From: Chaetoderma sp. LZ-2023a
Lineage: Eukaryota; Mollusca; Caudofoveata; Chaetodermatida; Chaetodermatidae
DNA length: 64,000 nt
Direction of reading: 5' to 3'
Assembly (NCBI GenBank): GCA_034401795.1
Contig: CM067371.1
Coordinates: forward strand, 84,848,783 to 84,912,782
Part shown: positions 24,059 to 35,885 of the stretch, piece after piece
Layout: the number at the start of each line of letters is the position of its first letter
How positions within the stretch are numbered: the stretch's first letter is position 1
Translations under genes and position numbers: made by a program
The notes under the pieces: model-generated
Told to the model about the DNA's origin: nothing
The model's input: the letters and a program-made list of their open reading frames with translations, nothing else
Databases searched by the model: none

Positions 24059-24225
24059 TTTGTATAGCTGTCTCAGAAGGCCATCATAATTGTTGCTACA
24101 GTACAGCTCATAAATAAGTTAGTGTTTACAAAACAAAAACCAACACGCTGGTTAGTAAATATTCCATTGAATATTTTTAACATATTGGATTGGAAAACGT
24201 TGCTCGCTAATATCTGCCAATCCAA

Positions 24226-24606
24226 TGGACCTTTCCAGTTTTTCCATCCATCATATGATGTCAATCAACTATGTGGCATGTAGGATGATGTCATAATGAA
24301 TGACGTAGATAAGTGCATCATGAATGCATAATTGTTTAAGGGCTATGCATTGCTGTACGAATTGTTTGTCTTTACTATTAATAAACATGCTGTTGAATAT
24401 GTTGAAACTAATTTGACTGGGCGCTGTTGCTGCCCAACAGCACCAAGTCAAATTATTTTCAAAATATCCAACAGCTTACCTGTATAGTTTTCTGGAAATT
24501 GATAGTCAGTGAGTTCAGGGATCGATCGATCCCAACACGAGCAAGGTGTGGGTGGAGCTTAGCTAGAGATGGACGGGGCATAGCTAAAACTGGAAAAGTC
24601 CATTTG
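24226..24606 (+). mobile_element. Family F MITE, well preserved
   Basis: 'aatggacctttccagtttt' to 'aaaactggaaaagtccatt'. The central palindrome is at 24391-24475 and 'gggatcgatcgatccc' at about 24518. A half H palindrome (24165-24225) precedes it. Confidence 0.82.
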
Positions 24607-24679
24607 GTTCAAAATATTCAGCAGTACGTTTAATCTTTGTTTGGGGAAACAATTTATGTTATTTCTGAGCACCAAGCGT

Positions 24680-27020
24680 ATATCAACATTGTCCTGATAC
24701 ATAACAGCACCAAGCGTATCAACATTGTCCTGATACATAACAGCACCAAGCGTATCAACATTGTCCTGATACATAACAGCACAAAGCGTATCAACATTGT
24801 CCTGATACATAACAGCACAAAGCGTATCAACATTGTCCTGATACATAACAGCACAAAGCGTATCAACATTGTCCTGATACATAACAGCACCAAGCATATC
24901 AACATTGTCCTGATACATAACAGCACTAAGCGTATCAACATTGTCCTGATACATAACAGCACAAAGCGTATCAACATTGTCCTGATACATAACAGCACCA
25001 AGCATATCAACATTGTCCTGATACATAACAGCACAAAGCGTATCAACATTGTCCTGATACATAACAGCACAAAGCGTATCAACATTGTCCTGATGCATAA
25101 CAGCACAAAGCGTATCAACATTGTCCTGATACATAACAGCACAAAGCATATCAACATTGTCCTGATACATAACAGCACAAAGCGTATCAACATTGTCCTG
25201 ATACATAACAGCACAAAGCGTATCACATTGTCCTGATACATAACAGCACAAAGCATATCAACATTGTCCTGATACATAACAGCACAAAGCATATCAACAT
25301 TGTCCTGATACATAACAGCACAAAGCGTATCAACATTGTCCTGATACATAACAGCACCAAGCGTATCAACATTGTCCTGATACATAACAGCACAAAGCGT
25401 ATCAACATTGTCCTGATACATAACAGCACCAAGCGTATCAACATTGTCCTGATACATAACAGCACAAAGCGTATCAACATTGTCCTGATACATAACAGCA
25501 CAAAGCGTATCAACATTGTCCTGATACATAACAGCACCAAGCGTATCAACATTTCCCTGATACATAACAGCACAAAGCGTATCAACATTGTCCTGATACA
25601 TAACAGCACCAAGCGTATCAACATTGTCCTGATACATAACAGCACCAAGCGTATCAACATTGTCCTGATACATAACAGCACCAAGCGTATCAACATTGTC
25701 CTGATACATAACAGCACCAAGCATATCAACATTGTCCTGATACATAACAGCACAAAGCATATCAACATTGTCCTGATACATAACAGCACAAAGCATATCA
25801 ACATTGTCCTGATACATAACAGCACAAAGCATATCAACATTGTCCTGATACATAACAGCACAAAGCATATCAACATTGTCCTGATACATAACAGCACCAA
25901 GCGTATCAACATTTCCCTGATACATAACAGCACAAAGCATATCAACATTTCCCTGATACATAACAGCACAAAGCATATCAACATTTCCCTGATACATAAC
26001 AGCACAAAGCATATCAACATTTCCCTGATACATAACAGAACAAAGCATATCAACATTGTCCTGATACATAACAGCACAAAGTGTATCAACATTGTCCTGA
26101 TACATAACAGCACAAAGCATATCAACATTGTCCTGATACATAACAGCACAAAGCGTATCAACATTGTCCTGATACATAACAGCACAAAGCGTATCAACAT
26201 TGTCCTGATACATAACAGCACAAAGCATATCAACATTGTCCTGATACATAACAGCACAAAGCATATCAACATTGTCCTGATACATAACAGCACAAAGCGT
26301 ATCAACATTGTCCTGATACATAACAGCACAAAGCATATCACATTGTCCTGATACATAACAGCACAAAGCATATCAACATTGTCCTGATACATAACAGCAC
26401 AAAGCATATCAACATTGTCCTGATACATAACAGCACAAAGCATATCAACATTGTCCTGATACATAATAGCACAAAGCGTATCAACATTGTCCTGATACAT
26501 AACAGCACCAAGCATATCAACATTGTCCTGATACATAACAGCACAAAGCATATCAACATTGTCCTGATACATAACAGCACCAAGCGTATCAACATTGTCC
26601 TGATACATAACAGCACAAAGCGTATCAACATTGTCCTGATACATAACAGCACAAAGCATATCAACATTGTCTTGATACATAACAGCACCAAGCGTATCAA
26701 CATTTCCCTGATACATAACAGCACAAAGCGTATCAACATTGTCCTGATACATAACAGCACCAAGCGTATCAACATTGTTCTGATACATAACAGCACCAAG
26801 CGTATCAACATTGTCCTGATACATAACAGCACCAAGCGTATCAACATTGTCCTGATACATAACAGCACAAAGCATATCAACATTGTCCTGATACATAACA
26901 GCACAAAGCATATCAACATTGTCCTGATACATAACAGCACAAAGCATATCAACATTGTCCTGATACATAACAGCACAAAGCATATCAACATTTCCCTGAT
27001 ACATAACAGCACCAAGCATA
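24680..27020. repeat. 36-bp minisatellite, ~65 units
   Basis: Consensus (two pieces): aacattgtcctgatacataa + cagcacaaagcgtatc. Variants include accaag for acaaag, gcatatc for gcgtatc, and atttccctg for attgtcctg. Two 35-bp units with a lost A lie at about 25224 and 26341. Because 36 is divisible by 3, long stop-free frames arise on both strands (12-residue repeat such as DTLCAVMYQDNV); the two 35-bp units shift them. No start, signal or splice context supports a protein. Confidence 0.97.
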
Positions 27021-27540
27021 TTGCTGCTGTCTTATAAAGGCAATAACATATTATATATGTTATTTGTTCATGTTTATCGAAATGTGATACATTGATAGTG
27101 TTACTGTGTTTGAAAGCAGAAAGAATCTGCCAATATATGCATTTAATAATGTCTTTCACGCTGCTATTTAAACAAGCATACTGATATAATATTGCCGTCC
27201 AAATTTAAATTCTGTCACCGTTATCGATCTGTCTCTGTTTAATTTATTCTAATAAATGTCTATGTGAATGTGTATATGGTTGCTGGTTGTGTTTATGCAA
27301 TACTACATTGTATGAGTTCAGTCACTGTGGGCACGGTGTCCATCGTATTCTCGGTTTGGACATGCATGTATGTCATTTGAAAGCTTTGCTTCTAAATTAA
27401 CTTTGTGTCATCTATCATAGTGATGGTTATACTTGGCTATGATATCGTAATATTATTCACATCCATACATCCTTTATGTTATAATCCCTACCAATCACGA
27501 TGCAATACTGATATAATGCTAATATTACCCGATAAATGGC
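27021..27540. other. Intergenic, no recognised feature
   Basis: Unique-looking AT-rich sequence to the right of the 36-bp array. I see no exon or repeat that I can name. Confidence 0.3.
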
Positions 27541-27544
27541 GAGA

Positions 27545-27890
27545 TCTGACATGTCACTCAAGTATATTATGTCATAATCAATTGCATCCCAGGTAGGCTG
27601 ATGTCACAATCTTAATGCATAATGAATGACCTATCTAGCTCTGTCATGAACATTTAAAAGTCTATCAAATGTTCGAATTGTATGTATTTGATGGAATTCC
27701 AATTTAATAAACATTCTGTTGAATATTTTGAAACTAATTTGTTTGGGCCCTGTTATCTGCCTTTCAAAATATTCAACAGCTTACCTGTATAGTTACCTTG
27801 GAATTGGGATTCTGGGAAATCAGTGTTCAAAGTATATAAATCAATCCCAACACACAAAAAGTGGGTGGAGCTGAGCTCCTTCAAAATATG
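27545..27890 (+). mobile_element. Family F MITE, variant with a single 37-bp monomer
   Basis: The left part has 'atgtcataatcaattgcatc' and the palindrome at 27716-27780 is shortened. Then one 37-bp-like unit (gggattctgggaaatcag, gttcaaagtatataaatc) at about 27804-27842 is followed by 'aatcccaacac' and 'gtgggtggagct'. This is the single-copy counterpart of the 13217-14300 array. Confidence 0.7.
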
Positions 27891-28089
27891 GAATGTAGTA
27901 AAATTTTAAAATATAAGAATTTTACGCAGTACAGTCAAACATAGTGAGATTCAACAAGTCAATCACTGTAGATTACACGTCTTTGGAGCCAGGTGTTCAA
28001 AAGATATTTTTTGTGACTCCTCCATTACTTTATGGTCTATCTTCATCCCTAATCCATATACATCAAACAGCAGATCTTTTTTTTATATA

Positions 28090-28165
28090 AGGGCCATTCT
28101 GTTGATTATTTTGAAACATATTTCAGTCAAATTAATTTCAAAATGGTAAACGGCTTTCTGTATAG
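28090..28165. repeat. H palindrome, reduced
   Basis: 'ctgttgattattttgaaac' with a reversed 'caaattaatttcaaaatgg'. The core is missing. Confidence 0.5.
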
Positions 28166-28415
28166 TTGGGTTGAAGTTGAGATTGTGGAATTTTAAGTTA
28201 TTCTTTCTCTGCATTACAGTATTTTGCGGAAACCATCTTAATTAGATTGTCATGATGTTTTACCACCATTTTGTGGTATCAGTCACAAGGGAGGCTACTC
28301 TTCTATCTAATCCTCATAAGCCTGATGACTTCCCTTATCGGTCACATTTGATAGATGTAGCCACTTCATCATTCACCAACATTGATATTAGTGTTTATCT
28401 CACCATTATCTCTAT

Positions 28416-28625
28416 TAACACTTAAACACTCGAATTTGTTCAAGAATAGAAAATGTGCATTTGCAAACCAAGAGAAGACTATTTAAAAAAATTTACCACT
28501 GGAATGACTGGCTCGGTTATCGAGACAGCCATTCCAGTGTTAAATAGTCTTCTCTTGGTCTGCGAAAGGACATTGTTCAAGACCACTGCAGAAGCTGTTT
28601 TGGGTGATATGAGTGCTAATGGAGG
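28416..28625. mobile_element. Family P MITE
   Basis: 'ttaacacttaaacactcgaa' start; palindrome centre 'gactggctcggttatcgaga'. The right arm has a deletion between 'cagtgttaaa' and 'tagtcttctc'. Confidence 0.68.
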
Positions 28626-28849
28626 GGGCCTTATGTTGTTGAGATTTGTAGCATACTTCACCAATTGTTGATAGATTAAAACAAAATTTAGCAGATATGT
28701 TCCTTTTGGCAACCAACATCTATGCAGATTAAGAACTGCATACACCTCTAATAAGATATATGACCCTCTTTGAGGCATATACACATGTAGGTCATAGGTA
28801 AATTTTCCCATTTTAACTCCATCCATCCGTCCGTCCATCTGTCGCAGTT

Positions 28850-29475
28850 GGTTTTCCTGCACTTTTTTCGCAGTCCTTCAAGGTATTCAATTGAGAATTG
28901 GTATATTGCTTTGCTATGAGAAGTTACAGACCAAGTTCGAGTTTCAGGCATATGCATCGATTTTTTATGGATTTATGCCCCCTTTCGACTTAAGAAATAC
29001 GAAAAATATCAGCTTTCCACACTTTTATTTGCACTCCTTCAAGATATTTAAGCGAAAACTGGTGCATCGCTTTAGTATACGGAGTTATAGAGCAAGTTCG
29101 CGTTTCAGACATTTTCGTCAATTTTTGATGGAGTTATGCCCCCCTTTCAACTTATGAAATATGAAAAATATTAGTTTTTCGCCCTTTTTCTCGCAGTCTT
29201 TCAAGATATTCAACTGAGAGTTGGTACATTACTTTATTATGAGATATTACAGACCAAGTTCGAGTTTCAGGCGTTTGTGTCATTTTTATGAAATACAAAC
29301 ATCAGCTTTCAAGACTTTTTCCTTCTCCTTCACCATATATAACTGAAACTTGGTTTGTTGCTATGTTATGAGAAGCTACAGATCAAGTTCGAGTTTCAGC
29401 TGCTTCTGTCAATTTTTCAATGGATTTTTTGACTGTCAATCTCTAAAGATTTATATCACCAGGTAGAGGACATGT
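28850..29475. repeat. ~180-bp tandem repeat, 4 units
   Basis: Units are marked by 'agaccaagttcgagtttcag' at about 28927, 29250 and 29383 (with a 'agcaagttcgcgtttcag' variant near 29090) and by 'tcaagatatt'. Spacing is 140-180 bp. Stop-free stretches here coincide with the repeat and are not called as genes. Confidence 0.65.
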
Positions 29476-29924
29476 ATTGCAAAGCAATACTTACAGAATG
29501 CTTGTTTTCAATAGGATATCTCATTGACTGACTTGTGGAAAACATTAGAAATCATTTCGATTTGGTATGGGGGTGGATCACAAATTCAAAATCCAATATT
29601 TCATGGCTATCTTGAAAACCTTTCCATGTGACACCTTTACATACTGGTAACTTTCATTGAATGATTATTATGGAAGCCTGATGTTCACCTTGAAAATTGA
29701 CCATATCAGAAATCTCTGTAGTTTTAAGTGAATGATTACAAACATTGGGAATAAGTTAGGTGTGATCTGGTGAGGATATACTTCACAATTTAGCTGGATG
29801 CAAAGCTTCAAAATAGCCACCATTTTCCTCGGGATAACTTTCTGTAGCTTTGTCCAATTGATTTATCCTCTGGGAATTCATTGGTTGTGGTCTGGATGGG
29901 AATAGAGGGATATGATCTGTCACT
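29476..29924. other. Intergenic, remnant of 148-bp repeat
   Basis: 'aaaatccaatatttcatggc' and 'tatcttgaaaac' at about 29590-29620 are diverged relics of the 148-bp unit. I see nothing else. Confidence 0.35.
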
Positions 29925-30237
29925 TGACAATGATGACATCATAATAAATTACATCATATATAGGCTGACATCACAATCATAATGACATATATGTGTCTTT
30001 GATGGATTTGCAATTTATTAAACCTTCTGTTGAATATTTTGAAACTAATTTGACTGCTGTTGCCGCCATACTAGTCAAATTAGTTTCAAAATATTCAATA
30101 GCTTAACCTTGAAAGTGGGATTCTGGAAATTCAAGGTTCAAAGTATAATAAATGGATTCCAACACCAATACAAAGTGGGCGGAGCTTCACTAGAAATGGG
30201 CGGGGCATAGCTAGAAATAGACCCCTTTAGTTGTCCA
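29925..30237 (+). mobile_element. Family F MITE, variant with a single 37-bp monomer
   Basis: Palindrome at 30030-30100; a 37-bp-like unit (gtgggattctggaaattc, ggttcaaagtataataaat) at about 30116-30156; 3' end 'gggcggggcatagctagaaa'. It is a second unexpanded relative of the 13217-14300 array. Confidence 0.72.
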
Positions 30238-30332
30238 AATGCAAAATATACTGTGGCCATCTTGTACATCATATTGCGTGAAATCACACTTTGACCACTT
30301 GTTTCAGAACATTGCAAATTCATGAGGTGAAT

Positions 30333-30715
30333 CCAATGGATGAATCCAGTTATAACTATGCCCCGCCCATCTCCAGCTAAGCTCTGCCCACGCTTTGCCT
30401 ATATTGGGAACAATCAATCTCTGGGATCAATCGATCCCTGCACTCCCTGAAACTCAATTTCCAGAAAACTATACACAGGTAACTTGTTGAATATTTTGAA
30501 ACTATGACAGCAACAGCACCCAGTCAAGTTAGTTTCAAAATATTCAACAGCCTGTTTATAAAATGGTAGACATACAATTCTTACAGCTTCACAGACTATT
30601 AAGCATTTATGACAGGCATAATCATATCATTCATGATGTAATTGATTATGATGTCAGCCTATATGTGACATTGTTGATTATGACGTCGGATGATTGATCG
30701 ATAAACTGGATTCCT
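30333..30715 (-). mobile_element. Family F MITE, reversed
   Basis: Reads 'aatccagttataactatgcc' at the left and 'gataaactggattcctctatt' at the right, the reverse of the 18830-19196 variant. The left arm of the palindrome is deleted. Confidence 0.72.
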
Positions 30716-30771
30716 CTATTGACTAGTTGCTGTGCACACTTATTTTCTGTGACCACACTACAATTGATACA

Positions 30772-30985
30772 TTAACCCTTTAATGATCATGGTTGTCAGT
30801 AAAATCTAAATTTTCCCATTAAAATTTGTAATTTGTTCACTTGAGACGAAGAAGACAAATTTTACAAATTTTGCCAGTCAGTCAAGTGGTAAAGTTAATT
30901 AATCTCTTGTTCTGTAAATGGGACAATTTTCAAGATGAGTGCAGATACAATCTTTGCCGATCTCATGGTAAGGTATCATAGGTTG
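30772..30985. mobile_element. Family P MITE, degraded hairpin
   Basis: Begins 'ttaaccctttaatgatcatg'. The palindrome is reduced to short arms around 'ttgccagtcagtcaagtgg'. Confidence 0.6.
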
Positions 30986-31999
30986 ATAAATTAATATTCT
31001 ACCACAATGCTTTTGTTTAGGTTCACTGCATTGGTTCCTATGTTTATTCGCTATACAGGCTATGTGGAGTCAGTCTATCGAGCAGCTTTCTCTCATGTGA
31101 ATCATTAGCATTTATTATTTCATCCAACCTTGGCATAGGAGATGTATTGTACCTGGAGACTCTTAGACGTATTTAGAGGCCTTAGGAGGGAATATTTCAG
31201 AATATTAGATGTATCTGAATGATGATTCATTTTCAGTCTTACTGGTATATCGAAGAAAATTATAAATTGCAGGCCACAACACTTAATAATCACTTTGAAA
31301 GTTAAACGAAAGCTGGTCTCATGTTTGAGGCGATGAGGGGTATAAGTTAGCAAGCAATTTACAATTCATTTTCTCCATTAATTCATCAGCTGTTTATGTG
31401 CGTGAACTCTGCAAATTAACAATTTTACTGACCATCTACCATCACATGATTGGTAAATAACACGCTTAGCAGGTACCACCTGCAGGCTTTGTAGGTGTTG
31501 ATTGCGACAGAGCAAAATACCCGGCTTTCTATGCCGTCATGTCTAGTGGCATTTGCTGAACATGGCCAAAAATAGACCATATTTGGTGATTGGCTGACTA
31601 TATTACACATGGTGTGTAAGTTAACATGTCATTGGAGATTATGCTGTCTGGCCATCACATCATGCGCTGTAAAGCCTATCATTGCGGCCATTGCCTTCTG
31701 TGTTAGCTAATGGTGTATTGCAAATTTTCTGTATTTATGGACATGTGTGATATATGGCGGAATACATGGCGAATAGTAAATAAACCTAAGAGGCGAAAAG
31801 AAAATTCCAAATTAGCGACTGTTCAAAGCACATTTCAAACCAAGCACAAACAGACTGAATTTTCTATTAAAATATTTTTATTGATCAGATGAAAATGCAT
31901 ATATAATAAATTTTTAACTCAATTCACTAAATAAACAGTTTTTCTGTGATACATATAGCTCAGAAATAACCTAACGTGTGTCTAAAACAACATAAAACA
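30986..31999. other. Intergenic, no recognised feature
   Basis: Nothing I can identify as an exon, RNA gene or repeat. This is among the least repetitive stretches between the two genes. Confidence 0.35.
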
Positions 32000-32100
32000 A
32001 ATATTGTTGAATATTTTGAAGATAATTCGATCGGAAGGCATTGCTGCCTAAGGCAGCAATGTCTTCCGATCCAATTATCTTCAAAAATATTCCACAGAAC
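32000..32100. repeat. H palindrome, GGAAGGCATTGCTGCC subtype
   Basis: A near-perfect foldback with arms of about 44 bp (ttgttgaatattttgaagat ... atcttcaaaaatattccaca) and a 'ttgctgcctaaggcagcaa' core. Confidence 0.8.
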
Positions 32101-32284
32101 GTTTCTTACTAACTAAAATGTTTCTGTTTTTGTTTTGGAAACATGTTAACTTATTTATAAATCATATTAGTTATCTCCCTTGGTGCAGACCGGAGAAGGG
32201 TCAGGATTATCACAAACACCTTTCTCAGGTATAACGGTAGAATAAAGAGTGAGCTTTCTGTTCGTTGTTAAAATTGTAACATGT

Positions 32285-32480
32285 TTAATCTTCGAATTTG
32301 GTCAATAAAACTAAAATAAATTCCTACAAAATGTCCATTTGCAGGCCAAGAGAAGAATAACTAAGCCAGTCATTCTAGTGGTAAGTCTTCAAAAATAGTC
32401 TACTTTTGACTTACAAATGTTAATTTACAATAGAAACATGTTGATTTTCATGAATCATGACTAACCCTTCTCATTAACCC
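32285..32480. mobile_element. Family P MITE, left arm deleted
   Basis: 'aatgtccatttgcaggccaa' is followed by an abrupt jump to 'aactaagccagtcattctag'; most of the left arm is missing. Confidence 0.6.
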
Positions 32481-32660
32481 GTTAACAATCAAGTCAGTCA
32501 AAAACAGCTACAGTGAGATTGTTGAAAATCTACAACTGGAATGATTGGCTCGATGTGATTCCAGTGAGAAATTTTCAAAAATAATCTCTTGGTCTGCAAA
32601 TGGACATTTTCTGTGAAAATTTAAATTTTCTTGAACAAATTTAAAGGTTAATGGGTTAAA
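32475..32660. mobile_element. Family P MITE, short
   Basis: 'ttaacccgttaacaatcaag' start and 'ttaaaggttaatgggttaa' end. The palindrome is reduced to 'acaactggaatgattggctc' and a partial right arm. Confidence 0.65.
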
Positions 32661-33079
32661 TGTAGATATTGTCTTGTTACTCACCTAACAATGGCATTGA
32701 TGAGCCAGCCGAGTGCAGCAACAACTTTCACTCAAATTACCCTCAAACCATTTAGCATAATAGTGGCTACACACATTCGTGAAATGCTGTGTGCCTACAC
32801 GGCTCCACACCTTAACCATCTCTCCGATCAATTCCCCATATCTCATTTTCAAGAAAACCATGCAGGAAAACTGTTGAACATTTTGAACTTGATTTGACTG
32901 GTCCAGTCTAATTAATTTCAACATATTCAACAGAATAAGTTTTAAATTGCAAAGAATTTACTTTTTCAGGGATTTGTAGGTGAAAGGGTTAAACGGCTAA
33001 ACTGTATAATACTTAAATAATTCTGTTTTTTACCACATTAAATGCATGGTTTCAATACTATAATATATCAATACAAATC
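32661..33079. other. Intergenic, with small palindrome
   Basis: A short reduced H palindrome lies at about 32873-32935 (ctgttgaacattttgaact ... caacatattcaacag). Otherwise I see nothing I can name. Confidence 0.4.
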
Positions 33080-33322
33080 AAGGAGTAACCCGTAACACTC
33101 ATATCGGCCAAAAATGGCTTCTGCAGTAGCTGTGAGAAATGTCCATTTGCAGACCAAGAGAAGACTATTTTTGAAAATTTACCTCTGGAATGACTGGCTC
33201 GATAACCGAGCCAGTCATTCCAGTGGTAAATTGTCAAAAATAGCCTTCTCTTGGTCTGTAAATGGACACTTTGAATGAAAAAGTTGAAATTTTCTTGAAC
33301 AAATTTAAGTGTTAAAGGCTTA
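33080..33322. mobile_element. Family P MITE, textbook hairpin
   Basis: The 'atgtccatttgcagaccaag' arm at 33139 pairs almost perfectly with 'cttggtctgtaaatggacac' ending at about 33270. The loop is 'ctcgataaccgag'. Confidence 0.82.
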
Positions 33323-33429
33323 ATAATACTATTATTCAATAAACGATATTCCTTCGCATTTCTCTGTGTAAAATTTGATAATATCTACCCAGACTTTCAC
33401 AGAACTGAATTTCAAATTTCTTAATGCCA

Positions 33430-34097
33430 ATGGTAATTAACCATTAATGATAAAATTTTGATCATGCTGACTTCTGTAATGGCCTTCAGAAATGCTCATT
33501 TGCAGGTCAGAAAAAGACGGTTTCTGAAATTTACCACTGGAATGGCTGGTTTAACCATTTAATCGTCAAATTTGGTGAAGAAAATTTCAATTTTCTCATA
33601 GAAAATGTTAATTTGCAGATCAAGAAGATTATTTTGGAAAATTTACCACTGGAATGAATTTCAAAAATACTCTTCGGACCACTGCAGAAGCTGTTTGGCT
33701 GATATGAGTGTTAAAGGGTTAAGCTTCAAATTTGTCCAAGCCAATTTAAATTTACTCATCGAAAAATGTCCATTTGCAGACCAAGCCACTGGAATGACTG
33801 CCTGGTAAATTTTCAAAAATATTTTTCTCTTGGTCTGCAAATGGTAATTTCACAAGACAACTACAGAAGCTGTTTTGTCAGAATTGACTGTTAACCCTTT
33901 AACAATCATATCAGCCAAAAACGGCCTCTGCAGTTGTCTTAAGAAAGGTCCATTTGCAGACTAACAGAAGACTAGTTTTGAAAATTTACCACTGGAATGA
34001 CTGGCTCGATAACCGAGCCAGTCATTCCAGTGGTAAATCTTCAAAAATAGTCTTCTCTTTTTGAGATTTTCTTGAAAAAATTTAAGGGTTAAAGGAA
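33430..34097. mobile_element. Chain of four family P MITEs
   Basis: Copies at about 33430-33560, 33553-33722, 33719-33894 and 33891-34097. The last three abut head to tail, each junction being a single shared TTAA (33719-33722 and 33891-33894) between TTAAAGGG and CCCTTTAA ends. The second and third have lost parts of the hairpin; the fourth has a near-perfect palindrome. Confidence 0.75.
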
Positions 34098-34454
34098 TAA
34101 TAAAAATTTTAGATTCTTCAATAAATATGTTTCATACATACATGTGTTCGTTGTCTTTGTGTAAGGCTATTACAGTATCACTAACACACAAAACTAATGA
34201 CAGATTTTAACATGAATTTTAATCAAAAATTTAGATGTTTCTTTACAAATTTTGGCCATTAAAGAATAATTGCGTTCACACATATTGGTTTCTTTATATA
34301 AGGTTATGTATCACTAACAAACAAATTAAAACTTATAACAGCAAATTTAACATGAATTTTATACATTAAGGCGGATTATCATAGCTTGTGGAACTTAATG
34401 CTGCCGGAGCTATATTGTACCTGAAAAAACTCTAACATGCATAACTTAGGCAAA
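34098..34454. other. Intergenic, local direct repeat
   Basis: Two similar segments recur about 150 bp apart ('aggctattacagtatcactaa' near 34165 and 'aggttatgtatcactaac' near 34300; 'catgaattttaa/tac' in both). I see no gene. Confidence 0.35.
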
Positions 34455-34840
34455 TAATGGACGCTTCCAGATTTAGCTATACACCTCTAGCTAAGCTCCG
34501 CACACACTTCATCATGTTGGGATCGATCGATCCCAGAATGCCCTGACTATCAATTTCCTGAAAACTACAAATAAGCTGTTGAATATTTTGTAACTAATTT
34601 GTCTAGGTGCTGTTGCAGCAACAGCGCCCAGTCAAATTAGTTTCAAAATATTCAATAGAATATTTATTAAATAGTAAATACATACAATTCGTAAAACAAT
34701 GCATAGTCCGTCTTCAATTATGCAATTCGCGATGTACTTATCTACGTCATTCATGACGTCATTGATTATGATGTCATTTTACACGTCACGCAGTTGATTA
34801 TGACATCATATGATGGATGGATAATGTAGAAAGGTCCATT
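34455..34840 (-). mobile_element. Family F MITE, reversed
   Basis: 'aatggacgcttccagattta' to 'agaaaggtccattata'. The palindrome is at 34578-34655. It contains 'gggatcgatcgatccc' at about 34520 and 'catgacgtcattgattatga' at about 34752. Confidence 0.8.
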
Positions 34841-35218
34841 ATATGACAAATAACAATATAAACTAGAATCTTAGAGGATGGCCTCACCCTCACCCCACCC
34901 GCCCCCACCCACACTAAACAAAGGTGTCCTGTAACGTTGTGTGAAACATACAACGTACAGCACTTTTATACACATCACACCTTTATCCTAAGCTACATCC
35001 ATACCACAGGTTTAGTGACCACAGATGGAAGAGTGAGAATATAGACTTGCCAACAATGAAAGGATCCAATTTGTCACACAAGTATCTGGTATCATGCTCA
35101 AATGTCTCACTAGTTAGTCGATGTCGCAATCATAAAGACGTAAAGCTCAGTTGCAAAAATCAAAAACGTCTGTCACTGGTATACGAATTGTATGTCTGAA
35201 CAACACCCGACATGTAGT
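34841..35218. other. Intergenic, no recognised feature
   Basis: Includes a C-rich CACCC-containing patch at 34885-34915. No gene is seen. Confidence 0.3.
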
Positions 35219-35617
35219 CAGTGGACCATTCCAGTTTTAGCTATGCCTCGCCCATCACTAGCTAAGCTCCACCCACACCTCGCTCATGTTGGGATCGATC
35301 GATCTCTGAACTCCCTGACTATCAATTTCCAGAAAACTATACAGGTAAGCTGTTAAATATTTTGAAACTAATTTGACTGGGTGCTGTTGCTGCCTATGGC
35401 AGCTGTTTTGCTACCTTATAATGGCATCAACAGCGTCCATTCATATCAGTTTCAAAATATTCAACAGAATGTTTATTAAATGGTAAAAACATATAATTCG
35501 TACAATATATCGGTCTATTAAGCGCTGAAGATGGACTATTTTTAATCATCATACTACACGTCATGTAGCTGATTATGACATCATATGATGGATGGATAAA
35601 CTTGGAAAGGGCCATTG
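35219..35617 (-). mobile_element. Family F MITE, reversed
   Basis: 'agtggaccattccagtttta' to 'acttggaaagggccattg'. The palindrome (35350-35470) has an asymmetric insertion between the arms. Confidence 0.78.
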
Positions 35618-35687
35618 TATAGCTTGCTACAAACATAGAATTGGGAAGAAAGTGATTCCAATACATGCAAAAAGTCGGTGAAATACT

Positions 35688-35885
35688 TTTATCTTGGTCT
35701 GCAAATGGTCATTTCACAAGACAACTCACAGAAGCTGTTTTTGTCAGAAATTGAGTGTTAACCATTTAACACCCACATCAGCTAAAAATGGCCTCTGTAG
35801 TCGTCTTAAGAAAGGTCAATTTGTAGACCAAGAGAAGCTAATCTAGAAATGGGTGGGGCTAGCTAGAAATAGATCCCTCTATTTA
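35688..35885. mobile_element. Mosaic of P and F fragments
   Basis: The right end of one P copy (tctgcaaatggtcatttcac ... gtgttaacc), then the left end of another (accatttaacacccacatca ... gtagaccaagagaag), which switches at about 35838 to an F 3' end (aaatgggtggggctagctag). It resembles the P-array-F order in the last KIF17 intron. Confidence 0.65.

Noticed and set aside
24654..27159. Very long stop-free frames (up to about 600 codons) with 12-residue repeats on both strands
   Set aside because: They follow from a 36-bp period without stop codons. Frames exist on both strands, break at 1-bp unit deletions, and have no start, splice or promoter context.
28891..29157. An 88-codon + strand frame
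   Set aside because: Coincides with units of the roughly 180-bp tandem repeat and is not maintained between units.
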